In this document: in pieces, positions 44,426 to 53,175 of the stretch
Layout: each line of letters begins with the position of its first letter
Position numbering within the stretch: position 1 is the stretch's first letter
Assembly (NCBI RefSeq): GCF_039530225.1
Contig: NZ_BAAAOH010000001.1
Span: 3,658,001-3,722,000, forward strand
Direction of reading: 5' to 3'
DNA length: 64,000 nucleotides
Source of the DNA: Microbacterium pumilum
GTDB taxonomy: Bacteria > Actinomycetota > Actinomycetes > Actinomycetales > Microbacteriaceae
Translations under genes and position numbers: made by a program
Notes under the pieces: generated by a model
Database searches by the model: none
What the model saw: only the letters and a program-made list of their open reading frames with translations
Told to the model about the DNA's origin: nothing

Positions 44426-45418
44426 CTAACCCCGGCTCGCCGCCTCCCCGTGACGCCACTCCACGAAAGCGCCGAGCGGGTCGACGGCGGCGAGCGGAAC
44501 GCCGTCGCGGCCGAGCACGAAGCCCGGCCACGTCACCGGATCGATCCGCGGATGCCACGCGTCATGCAGTCCGGGCGGATCGATCGAGATCCACACGGCG
44601 TCGAGGTCGAGAACCGCCGTGATCAATCGCTCACGACCCGCGCGGGGGATGTGCGGCAGGACGCCCGGCGTGGTGACGACGAGCGTCGCACCTGCCGGCG
44701 CTCGGCGCGCCGCGGCCCGGAGCACATCGGGGTCGGACGCGTCTCCCCGGATCATCAGCGGCGGATCGGCCGCCGCGATGTCGAGCGCGGCCTCGATGCG
44801 GGCTGCCCTTCCCGTCTCACCCGGCCACACCAGTGTGGTGAGGAAACGGCGATCGGCCGGGTCCGCGGGGTCGAGCGGGGCGAGATCGATCCCGGCTCGC
44901 CAGACGACCTCGGGCAGGCGGAGCGGCGGGTCACCCGATGCCGCGCAGCTGAGCACCACCCTCGACACGCCGCCGGCCGGATCAAGGTCCACCCCGCCCG
45001 CATAGCGGTACGAATAGCGGTCGGGGTAGAGGCACAGTCCTGCGCTCGCGCCGAGTTCCAGGAGGGCGAGCGGGCCGTCGACGCCGCTGAGCGCGGGAAG
45101 AAGCGCCGCGCACCGCTGCGGTTCGTTCGTCTGCAGGCTCCGCCGAGACGCTTCGGCGACCACTTCGTCCGCGTGCGCAGCGAGCCACGCCGCCCACGTC
45201 GGGTATGCGGCCTCCGGCGCGCCGAGCAGCCGCGTCACCGCGAAGACGAGCGGCGGCTGTCGATGCGTCTCGGGAATGCGCGCGATCACCGCCGCTGTCG
45301 GCTCGTCGGCGGCAACTCCTGCTGCCCAGTCGGCGTACAGCGCTGAGCGGCCAGGTGCCTCATCCCGAGCGAATCGCAGGTAACGGGCCGCGACGGCGGC
45401 ATCGGCGGGGGTCGGCAC
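44426..45418 (-). CDS. DUF2332 protein
   Basis: The protein of about 330 residues matches DUF2332 (ARYLRFARDEAPGRSALYADWAAGVA, LLELGASAGLCLYPDRYSY). The GASAG segment resembles the nucleotide-binding loop of a methyltransferase-like fold. Biochemical function is unknown. The GTG at 45418 is preferred because a GAGAAT -10-like box ends 6 nt before it; an upstream in-frame GTG at 45457 is the alternative. It is divergent from msrB. Confidence 0.85.
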   Translation of the reverse strand: MPTPADAAVAARYLRFARDEAPGRSALYADWAAGVAADEPTAAVIARIPETHRQPPLVFAVTRLLGAPEAAYPTWAAWLAAHADEVVAEASRRSLQTNEPQRCAALLPALSGVDGPLALLELGASAGLCLYPDRYSYRYAGGVDLDPAGGVSRVVLSCAASGDPPLRLPEVVWRAGIDLAPLDPADPADRRFLTTLVWPGETGRAARIEAALDIAAADPPLMIRGDASDPDVLRAAARRAPAGATLVVTTPGVLPHIPRAGRERLITAVLDLDAVWISIDPPGLHDAWHPRIDPVTWPGFVLGRDGVPLAAVDPLGAFVEWRHGEAASRG

Positions 45419-45516
45419 GGCTTCATTCTCGCGGGGAACGTGCAGCCGCGGTGGCACGGGCGGCGCCCGCCTGCGGTTGAATGGAACCGACTGCCCTTGA
45501 AATCCGAGGAGAACTC

Positions 45517-45924
45517 ATGACCTACGCCGTTGACAAGAGCGACTCGCAGTGGCGCGACGAGCTCACCCCCCAGCAGTACGCGGTGCTCCGTCAGGCGGGC
45601 ACCGAGCGAGCCTGGACCGGCGAGCTGCTCGACGAACATCGAGCCGGGCTGTACACGTGTGCCGCGTGCGGTGCCGAGCTGTTCCAGAGCGGGACGAAGT
45701 TCGACTCGCACTGCGGCTGGCCGAGCTTCTACGAGTCGATCCGGCCGGAAGCGGTCGAACTCATCGATGACAGCAGCCACGGCATGCAGCGCACCGAGGT
45801 GCGATGCGCAAACTGCGGTTCACATCTCGGGCACGTCTTTCCCGATGGCTTCGGCACGCCCACCGGCGACCGCTACTGCATGAACTCCCTCTCATTGGAC
45901 TTCACGCCCGGCTCCGACGCATGA
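45517..45924 (+). CDS. msrB: Peptide-methionine (R)-S-oxide reductase MsrB
   Basis: The 135-residue enzyme has the MsrB zinc cysteines in CAACGAELF and CANCGSHLGHVF, the CGWPSF substrate motif and the catalytic cysteine in RYCMNSLSL near residue 124. It repairs oxidised methionine (R form). The ATG at 45517 has a GAGGAGAAC ribosome-binding site; an upstream in-frame ATG (45481) lacks one. The nitroreductase gene overlaps its stop by 4 nt, so the two are co-translated. Confidence 0.96.
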   Translation: MTYAVDKSDSQWRDELTPQQYAVLRQAGTERAWTGELLDEHRAGLYTCAACGAELFQSGTKFDSHCGWPSFYESIRPEAVELIDDSSHGMQRTEVRCANCGSHLGHVFPDGFGTPTGDRYCMNSLSLDFTPGSDA

Positions 45925-46493
45925 CGGGTGCCCTCGAGGCGGTCCGGGCCCGTCGCTCGTGGTCGAGGGTGACGGATGCCGCTCCCTCGCATGCCGAGCT
46001 GCTGACGCTCGTCTCGGCCGCGGGCCGCGTCGCCGACCACTCGTCGCTGCGGCCGTGGCGGCTGATCGAGCTGCGCGGCTCGGACCGCGAACGACTCGGA
46101 CGGGCGATCAACAAGGCGAACGGCGACCGCGGCTCGTCGTCGAAGCCGCTCCGTGCCCCGCTGCTGATTGCGATCGTGGCCAGCTATCGCAAGAGCAGCA
46201 AGGTTCCGCGCTGGGAGCAGGAGGCCGTCGCGTCGGGCGTCGCCCACGTCCTCAGCCTGCTGCTCGACGAGGCGGGATGGGGAGTCCTCTGGCGGACGGG
46301 TGACTACACCCGCTCGAAGGCGATCGCGAAGGCGCACGGACTCGGCAAGAACGAGGAGCTGCTGGGCTGGCTATACGTGGGGGGAAAGCCTCCCCGCTCT
46401 CGCCTGGGCAGGCGCCGGGCCGTTGATGCGCGCCACCACATCGCGCGCATGCCGAAGGCCAAGGCTGCCAAGGCGGACGACCACGCCGAGTAG
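45921..46493 (+). CDS. Nitroreductase-family flavoprotein
   Basis: The 190-residue protein has the nitroreductase-fold pattern: EAVRARRSWSRVT at the start (FMN-phosphate contact), ADHSSLRPWRLIEL, then WGVLWRTGDYT and LGWLYVG near the end. It should bind FMN as a dimer and use NAD(P)H. The start overlaps the msrB stop (ATGA). The basic tail (PKAKAAKADDHAE) is unusual. Pairing with msrB suggests a role in oxidative or electrophile stress. Confidence 0.88.
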   Translation: MTGALEAVRARRSWSRVTDAAPSHAELLTLVSAAGRVADHSSLRPWRLIELRGSDRERLGRAINKANGDRGSSSKPLRAPLLIAIVASYRKSSKVPRWEQEAVASGVAHVLSLLLDEAGWGVLWRTGDYTRSKAIAKAHGLGKNEELLGWLYVGGKPPRSRLGRRRAVDARHHIARMPKAKAAKADDHAE

Positions 46494-46504
46494 GCGCCGA
46501 CCCC

Positions 46505-47464
46505 TCAGCGCCGCCTCCGCCGCCAGGGTTCGGCGGCGACGGCGACCGACAACAGCGCCACGACGACCATCGCGATCTCCTGGACGAGGCCCGGGCTGCC
46601 GGCGGCCGGCCACAGCGCGTCGATGATGACGGAGGCCACCAGCTGTCCGACGACGACGCCGAGTCCGAGCAGCAGCACTCCGGTGTAGCCGACCAGTGCG
46701 GCCGACAGCATGATGTACGCGACGCCGATCGCTCCACCGGTGTAGATCCACGGGTCCGCCGGCAATGCCTCGGGCGCGCCGGCGATCGCCACGCGGACGA
46801 GCGCAGCGGCGACGAGGATGATCGTGCCTCCGATGAAGTTCACGAGGGTCGCCGTCAACGGCGTGCCGACGCGCTGACGCAGCCGGCCGTTGGTCGCCTG
46901 CTGCCACGCGATGCCGACACCGGCCGCGAAGGGCAGCGCGAGCATCCAGAGCGGGATGCCGCTGACCCCGCCTCCGACGAGAGCCAGACCGACTGCGGCG
47001 AGCGCGAGCAGGCCGCCGAACACCCGGGGCACAGTGACGGCCACCACTCCCGCGGGTCCGTAGCCGATGCGGTCCAGGAACAGTCCGTTCACGGCCTGCC
47101 CGGCGACGACTCCGACCGTGAAGAGCGAGACCCCGATCACGCCGACAGCCAGGCCCTGCGTCGCGACCGTGAGCGCACCCGCCGCCCCGCCCGCCATCAT
47201 CCACCATGGGATCGTGCGGGCGCGGATGCCATCGGTGAGGGCTTTCGCCCCGCGACGACCGGCGGGCAGCGCGGCCGAGAGCACCAGGAGGATGACGAGT
47301 CCCGAGCCGAACGAGATCGCCGCGGCGACGAGCCCATCGTCGAGGCGGGCGCCGAGCTGGCCGTTCACACGGGCTTGCAGGGCCGTCAGGATGCCGACGA
47401 GGGCCGCACCGCTCAGCAGGATCCAGGCCGGAACGTGCGCGCGTCCGTCGGCGCCCGTCATCAC
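46505..47464 (-). CDS. DMT-family transporter (DUF606/YdcZ type)
   Basis: The 319-residue protein has ten hydrophobic segments in two repeats (ARVNGQLGARLDDGLVAAAISFGSG and ATNGRLRQRVGTPLTATLVNFIGG), the internal duplication of the DUF606 branch of the drug/metabolite transporter superfamily. The substrate is unknown. The start is GTG 47464 or ATG 47461, only 2 or 5 nt from the 3' end of the tRNA-Thr gene on the same strand. There is no room for a ribosome-binding site, so tRNA processing would itself create a nearly leaderless mRNA. Confidence 0.88.
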   Translation of the reverse strand: MMTGADGRAHVPAWILLSGAALVGILTALQARVNGQLGARLDDGLVAAAISFGSGLVILLVLSAALPAGRRGAKALTDGIRARTIPWWMMAGGAAGALTVATQGLAVGVIGVSLFTVGVVAGQAVNGLFLDRIGYGPAGVVAVTVPRVFGGLLALAAVGLALVGGGVSGIPLWMLALPFAAGVGIAWQQATNGRLRQRVGTPLTATLVNFIGGTIILVAAALVRVAIAGAPEALPADPWIYTGGAIGVAYIMLSAALVGYTGVLLLGLGVVVGQLVASVIIDALWPAAGSPGLVQEIAMVVVALLSVAVAAEPWRRRRR

Positions 47465-47466
47465 GA

Positions 47467-47538
47467 GCCGACTACGGGACTTGAACCCGTAACCCCCTAA
47501 TTACAAGTTAGGTGCGCTACCAATTGCGCCAAGTCGGC
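47467..47538 (-). tRNA. tRNA-Thr (anticodon UGU)
   Basis: The 72-nt minus-strand sequence folds as a full cloverleaf: acceptor GCCGACT/AGTCGGC, D arm GCGC/GCGC, anticodon arm CCTAA-CTTGTAA-TTAGG with anticodon TGT, and T arm ACGGG-TTCAAGT-CCCGT. CCA is not encoded. A -10 TACACT lies at 47548-47553. The DMT transporter gene begins 2 nt after its 3' end. Confidence 0.97.
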
Positions 47539-47596
47539 AGAGCGTCCAGTGTACCGGCGGCGGGCGCTGGTACGTGGTCGCTGTGGACCCGCCCGC

Positions 47597-48538
47597 CTAC
47601 GGGGTCGCGGTCGGCGAAGGTGTCTCTTCGGACTCCTGGTAGTACGCGTCGCTCGCGATCGTCAGGACGAACTGGGCGAACTCCTTGGGGTCGTCGAGGG
47701 CTCCGACGTAGGGGGTCCCGTTGACGAGCACCATCGGGGTGCCGGTGAGCGCGACGTCATCGGTGTCGGGCAGACCGCTGAGCGCCCGGTCGGTGGCTTC
47801 CTTGGCCCACGTCGAGAACGACTGCTCCTCGATGCACTTGCTGACCCGCTTGGGGGCGTCTGAGCCGACCGCGACAGCGAGCGTCGCGAGCTCGGCGTCG
47901 GTGAGACCATCCGACTCGACATCGGGCTGCTGGGTGAGGAGTGCGTTGTTGAACGCGAAGAACTTGGCGGGCGAGTACGTCGCCACGCACGCCGCAGCAC
48001 TTGCAGCCCGCAACGAGTACTTCGTGCCGTTCGATTTCGCCGTCAGCATGGCCACCGGATAGTACGACAGCGTCGCGGCGTCCTGATTGACCCACTCGGA
48101 CAGCTGCTGCACGTTCGCGAGCTGGAAGTCCTTCGAACCGGACGAGAGGTAGTCGACGTACACGCGGATGTCGACCATCGACTGGTCGGTCGGCGTCGCG
48201 GTCGGGTCGGGCGTCGCCTTGGCCGTCGGCGTGGCGGTAGGGGTCGCGTCGGTCTGACTCGTGTCGCTCATCGGACCGACGCCACTGACGTCCGTCACCA
48301 TGAACCCGTCGTCGCTCACATTGGCAGGTTGCATGAGCGGCTTGGATGCCGCGGACGAGACGGCCCACGTCACCACCACCGCAGCCACGGCCACGATCGC
48401 GATGACCGCGATCGAAATCGAGGCCGTGCGCATCGCACGCGCCCGCGACTGCTTGACGTGGACCTGCTGCGCCTTCTCGCGCACTGCGTCCCGGCGCTCG
48501 CGGGGAGCGGCGGGGTTCGGTGACTCGTCGCTCGACAT
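47597..48538 (-). CDS. Membrane-anchored DsbA-like protein lacking the CxxC
   Basis: The 313-residue protein has a cytoplasmic N-terminus (KAQQVHVKQSRARAMRT), one membrane helix (residues 39-61), a Thr/Pro linker (TPTATPTAKATPDPTATP) and a thioredoxin-fold domain of the DsbA type. Where active DsbA proteins have a CPxC after VDY, this one has VDYLSSGSKDF near residue 130. Two cysteines remain elsewhere (AAACVATY and SKCIEE). The cis-Pro strand TGTPMVLVNG is intact. It is therefore probably not a classic thiol oxidase; chaperone or scaffold roles are possible. It is divergent from the MsiK-type gene. Confidence 0.88.
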   Translation of the reverse strand: MSSDESPNPAAPRERRDAVREKAQQVHVKQSRARAMRTASISIAVIAIVAVAAVVVTWAVSSAASKPLMQPANVSDDGFMVTDVSGVGPMSDTSQTDATPTATPTAKATPDPTATPTDQSMVDIRVYVDYLSSGSKDFQLANVQQLSEWVNQDAATLSYYPVAMLTAKSNGTKYSLRAASAAACVATYSPAKFFAFNNALLTQQPDVESDGLTDAELATLAVAVGSDAPKRVSKCIEEQSFSTWAKEATDRALSGLPDTDDVALTGTPMVLVNGTPYVGALDDPKEFAQFVLTIASDAYYQESEETPSPTATP

Positions 48539-48760
48539 GGAACCTCTCGGGACGGACGGGGGCCGGAAATCGGCAATGGGCCACAGGGATGGCGGCCGTT
48601 GACGATGCTAGTCAGCCAGTCTGGGAAATGCCCAGACGGAGCCTCCACGCGACCCGTGTCATACTAGGGGGGCGCCCAACGCTGGGCGTGCGGGCAACCA
48701 CCCGCTCATTCCTCACTACGGATCGTCCGGCACGTACCTGCCGGTGAAGGAGAAGAGAAC

Positions 48761-49867
<1,107 letters not shown>

Positions 49868-49875
49868 GGTTCTGC

Positions 49876-49916
49876 AACCGCGGCGCGGAGGGTCATCGAC
49901 CTTCCGCGCCGCGGTT
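49876..49916 (+). terminator. Strong hairpin terminator after the MsiK-type gene
   Basis: AACCGCGGCGCGGAGGGT (from 49876) pairs over about 18 bp, with one mismatch, to ACCTTCCGCGCCGCGGTT (to 49916), followed by CTCTTT. It lies 8 bp after the stop codon. Confidence 0.88.
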
Positions 49917-49943
49917 CTCTTTCCACCGCCTGCCGGGAGAGCG

Positions 49944-51284
49944 ATGCCAGACGCACTCAGCATCACGGCGAGTTCGGTCGATCCGGGACTGCTGACGCTT
50001 CCCTGGTCCACCACGCTCGCCGAGTGGCCGTCGAGCCACATCGTCTTCCTCCCCAAAGGGCTGTCTCGCCACCTGGTGCGCTTCGCGAATCTGTCGGGCC
50101 GAGTGGTCGCCATCAAGGAGACCACGGAAGAGATGGCCCGCCGCGAGTACGACATGCTCGGCAACCTGGCGCGACTGGATGCGCCGTGCGTCGAGCGCGT
50201 GGCGGTCATCGCGGGACGGCGGGCCCACGCGCCCGGAGGCTCCGCGCAGCGTGGGGAGGATGTCGACGGCGACATCCTGCCGTCCGCGCTCGTCACGGCG
50301 CACCTGAAGTTCTCGCTCCCCTACCGGGCGCTCTTCACCCAGGTGCTGCGCCCGGATACCGCCACACGACTCGTCGATGCCCTCGCCGTGCTCCTCGTCC
50401 GCCTTCACAACGTCGGGTTCTTCTGGGGCGACGTGTCGCTGTCGAACACGCTCTTCCGGCGCGATGCGGGCGCGTTCGCCGCGTACCTCGTGGATGCCGA
50501 GACCGGCGAGCTTCACGAGAACGGGCTCACGCGAGGTCAGCGTGAGCACGATCTCGATGTCGCGAGGACGAACATCGCGGGCGAGATCATGGATCTCGAG
50601 GCCGGCGGGCGGCTCGAGGGAGGCGTGGACGCGATAGCGATCGCCGACGGCATCGTGTCGTCGTATCACTCGCTGTGGACGGCGCTCACCGACAGCGAGA
50701 CGTTCCGCACCGACGAGGCGTGGCGGCTCACAGAGCGGGTCCAGCGACTCAACGACCTCGGATTCGATATCGGCGAGATGTCGATCCAGACGACGACGGA
50801 CGGTACCCGGGTTTCGATCCAGCCGAAGGTGGTGGATGCCGGGCACCACCAGCGCCGGCTCATCCGCCTGACGGGTCTCGACGTCGAGGAGAATCAGGCT
50901 CGCCGACTGCTCAACGACCTCGACGAGTTCCGGGTGCGGGTCTCACGCCTCGGAGACGACGAGGAGATGGCCGCCCACGAATGGCTCACGCGGGTGTTCG
51001 AGCCCGTCGTGAAGGCGATCCCGTGGGACCTTCGCGCGAAGCTCGAGCCGGCCGAGGTCTTCCACCAGGTGCTCGAGCACCGCTGGTACATGTCGCAGGC
51101 ACACGGCCGGGCCGTGCCACTCGCTGAGGTGCTGACGAGCTACATCGACGATGTGCTCCGGCACCGTCGCGACGAGGCGCAGCTCATGGCTCCCGTCACA
51201 GAGACCGTGTCACTCCCGGTGATCACCGCCGATCTGCCGTTCGTCGTCGAGGACGACGGGGTCGACTGGCGCGATCTGGTCTGA
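49944..51284 (+). CDS. DUF4032 protein with kinase-like motifs
   Basis: The 446-residue protein matches DUF4032 of actinobacteria. The first 220 residues carry kinase-like features: FANLSGRVVAIKET (Lys near residue 53), LHNVGFFWGDVSLSNTLF (catalytic-loop-like GD...N, near 155) and AYLVDAETGEL (DFG-like Asp, near 182). The C-terminal half is helical with RRLLNDLDEFR and WYMSQAHGRAVPL. The substrate is unknown. A GGGAGAG ribosome-binding site precedes ATG 49944. It follows the MsiK-type gene beyond a terminator, so co-transcription is doubtful. Confidence 0.87.
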   Translation: MPDALSITASSVDPGLLTLPWSTTLAEWPSSHIVFLPKGLSRHLVRFANLSGRVVAIKETTEEMARREYDMLGNLARLDAPCVERVAVIAGRRAHAPGGSAQRGEDVDGDILPSALVTAHLKFSLPYRALFTQVLRPDTATRLVDALAVLLVRLHNVGFFWGDVSLSNTLFRRDAGAFAAYLVDAETGELHENGLTRGQREHDLDVARTNIAGEIMDLEAGGRLEGGVDAIAIADGIVSSYHSLWTALTDSETFRTDEAWRLTERVQRLNDLGFDIGEMSIQTTTDGTRVSIQPKVVDAGHHQRRLIRLTGLDVEENQARRLLNDLDEFRVRVSRLGDDEEMAAHEWLTRVFEPVVKAIPWDLRAKLEPAEVFHQVLEHRWYMSQAHGRAVPLAEVLTSYIDDVLRHRRDEAQLMAPVTETVSLPVITADLPFVVEDDGVDWRDLV

Positions 51285-51398
51285 GGCGGATCAGACCTCC
51301 ATCCGCACCGGGTTCCCGATCATCCCGACGAACCCGCTCAGCCACTGCGCGGCGAGCACCCCGTCCGGGCGGGGCGAGCTCTCCCCCGATCCCGCGAA

Positions 51399-51423
51399 CC
51401 CGCCGCCGCTGAGCGGCGGCGGG
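51399..51423 (-). terminator. GC-rich hairpin just after the NmrA-like gene
   Basis: CCCGCCGCCGCT and AGCGGCGGCGGG are perfectly complementary and lie 3 bp past the stop codon of the minus-strand gene. No U tract follows. The rest of 51285-51398 has no gene I can support, although the same frame stays open to 51292. Confidence 0.6.
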
Positions 51424-51425
51424 AG

Positions 51426-52067
51426 CTAGTAGCCGACGGTGAAGCGCTCGCGCGAGTGCTTGGGCTCTTCGATCTCGTCGACCACGGCGATCGCGAAGTC
51501 CTCGCCGGAGATGTACGAATCGCCGTTCTCGTCGGTCACGATGACGTCTCCGCCGGTTCGGTACGAGCCGGTGCGCTCGCCCGGGTTGTAGGCACCGAAG
51601 CCGCCGGCCGGATGGATGTAGAACCAGTCATGTCCGCTGTCGCCGGCGCGGAGATCCTCGAGGATGCCGATCGCCTCGAGAGCCTCGGGCTTGTACTCCT
51701 CGGTGAAAGAGGGCAGGTCGACGACCCGCTCACCGTCCTCTGCGACGAGGCTGCCGCCCGCGCCGCCGATGATGCCGACCCGGACGCCGCGCGGGAGCTC
51801 CGCGAAGAGCTCGGCGATGCTCGGGCGCAGGCTGCCCAGCATGTCGCCGCGAGGGGCGACAGCCGAAACGATGACCTCGACTCCCTCGAGCTCCTCGATC
51901 AGGCCGGGCACGTCGAGGAGGGTGCCCTCGATGTACGTCGCGCCCTCGACGCGCTCCGCAGGCACCGAGCGTGCGACCGAGACGACCGTGTGACCGCGCT
52001 CCACCGCCTCGGCGACGATGTGGCGTCCGGCATAGCCGGTTCCTCCGATGACGGCGATGCGAGCCAT
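51426..52067 (-). CDS. NmrA-like NAD(P)-binding Rossmann protein
   Basis: The 213-residue protein is a short atypical SDR: IAVIGGTGYAGRHIVAEAVERGH at the N-terminus gives the GxxGxxG nucleotide motif, followed by VIVSAVAPRG and the GIIGGAGGSL strand. There is no complete YxxxK catalytic pair, as expected for NmrA-like or flavin-reductase-type members. It may act as an NAD(P)H-dependent reductase or redox sensor. The ATG at 52067 has GAAAGGAAG upstream. A dispersed repeat copy lies at 52128-52150, between it and rlmB. Confidence 0.9.
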   Translation of the reverse strand: MARIAVIGGTGYAGRHIVAEAVERGHTVVSVARSVPAERVEGATYIEGTLLDVPGLIEELEGVEVIVSAVAPRGDMLGSLRPSIAELFAELPRGVRVGIIGGAGGSLVAEDGERVVDLPSFTEEYKPEALEAIGILEDLRAGDSGHDWFYIHPAGGFGAYNPGERTGSYRTGGDVIVTDENGDSYISGEDFAIAVVDEIEEPKHSRERFTVGY

Positions 52068-52127
52068 GGTCTTCCTTTCGACGGATGTCTCAGAGCCAAG
52101 CGCCGCGGGCGGCGGCTTCATTCCCAC

Positions 52128-52150
52128 GCCCTTCGACAGGCTCAGGGAGC
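52128..52150. repeat. Family-B dispersed repeat copy
   Basis: CCCTTCGACAGGCTCAGGGA, the best-conserved copy of family B, lies between the NmrA-like gene and rlmB. Related in-frame copies are at 52954-52979 and 54195-54219. Confidence 0.8.
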
Positions 52151-52161
52151 GGACTGGTGAA

Positions 52162-53175
52162 TCAGGCTGAATGAGCCCTGGTGGTGGCGACCTGATACAG
52201 GGCGACGGATGCCGCGATCCCGGCGTTGAGCGACTCGGTCGTCGCCGAGATCGGGATCGACACGACCTGGTCGCAGGTCTCGGTCACGAGGCGTGAGAGT
52301 CCCTTGCCCTCCGACCCCACCACGATCACGACGGGTCGGTCGGCGAGCTCGACCGCCGGCAGCGACACGTCGCCGCCGCCGTCGAGCCCGAGGACGAAGA
52401 CGCCCTGCTTCTTGAAGTCCTTGAGCATCGAGGTCAGGTTGGCGGCGATGGCGACGGGGATGCGGGCTGCCGCTCCGGCGCTCGTCTTCCACGCCGCGCT
52501 GTTCACGCTCGCCGACCGTCGTTGCGGCAGGATCACGCCGTGTCCGCCGAACGCGCCCGTCGAGCGGATGATGGCGCCGAGGTTGCGCGGATCGGTGACA
52601 CCGTCGAGAGCGACGAACAGCGGCGTCTCGCCGCGGTCGATGACCTTCTCGAGCAGGTCCTGCGGGTGCGCGTACTCGTAGGGCGGCACCTTCAGCGCGA
52701 CGCCCTGGTGCACGCCGTCGAAGCCCGCCATGCGATCGAGCTCGGGTCGGGTGACCTCCATGACGGGGATCTCGCGGTGCGTGGCGATAGACAGCATCTC
52801 CTTGACGCGGTCATCCATCTCGACGCGCTGCGCGATGTAGAACGCGGTCGCCGGGATCTTGGCGCGCAGCGCCTCGAGGACGGAGTTGCGGCCCGTGACC
52901 GTTTCGGTGTCGTCGTCCTTCTTGGCACGGGTCTGGCGGTTGACACCGCCCCTTCCGGTTCCTGATCCCGTCGAAGGGTTGCCGCGACCACCGGCGGCCG
53001 CGTAGCGCTCGGCGGCCGCCTTGCGCTTGCCCGCCGGGTGCCACGCGCGATCCTCGGCCTTCGGCGTCGGTCCGCGGCCCTCCAGCGAGCGCTTGTTCTT
53101 GCCTCCGGTCCCCTTCAGGGGACCCTTCTTCTTCGGCTTGCCGGCGCCGGGGCGCCCAGGCTTGCTGCCTGCCAT
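52162..53175 (-). CDS. rlmB: 23S rRNA 2'-O-methyltransferase RlmB
   Basis: The 337-residue SPOUT enzyme methylates the 2'-O of G2251 in 23S rRNA using SAM. Knot motifs are present: DPRNLGAIIRS near residue 200, VVGSEGKGLSRLV near 280 and ISATTESLNAGIAASVAL near 310. The N-terminal 95 residues are a long Lys/Arg/Gly-rich tail (KPKKKGPLKGTGGKNKR) that includes a peptide from a family-B repeat ([13 protein letters not shown], residues 65-77). Its ATG shares one base with the cysS stop (TAATG), so translation is coupled. Confidence 0.94.
   Translation of the reverse strand: MAGSKPGRPGAGKPKKKGPLKGTGGKNKRSLEGRGPTPKAEDRAWHPAGKRKAAAERYAAAGGRGNPSTGSGTGRGGVNRQTRAKKDDDTETVTGRNSVLEALRAKIPATAFYIAQRVEMDDRVKEMLSIATHREIPVMEVTRPELDRMAGFDGVHQGVALKVPPYEYAHPQDLLEKVIDRGETPLFVALDGVTDPRNLGAIIRSTGAFGGHGVILPQRRSASVNSAAWKTSAGAAARIPVAIAANLTSMLKDFKKQGVFVLGLDGGGDVSLPAVELADRPVVIVVGSEGKGLSRLVTETCDQVVSIPISATTESLNAGIAASVALYQVATTRAHSA
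52954..52979. repeat. Family-B repeat copy in frame in rlmB
   Basis: TCCGGTTCCTGATCCCGTCG followed by AAGGGT is a diverged family-B copy, translated as PSTGSGTG in the unstructured N-terminal tail of RlmB. Confidence 0.75.
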
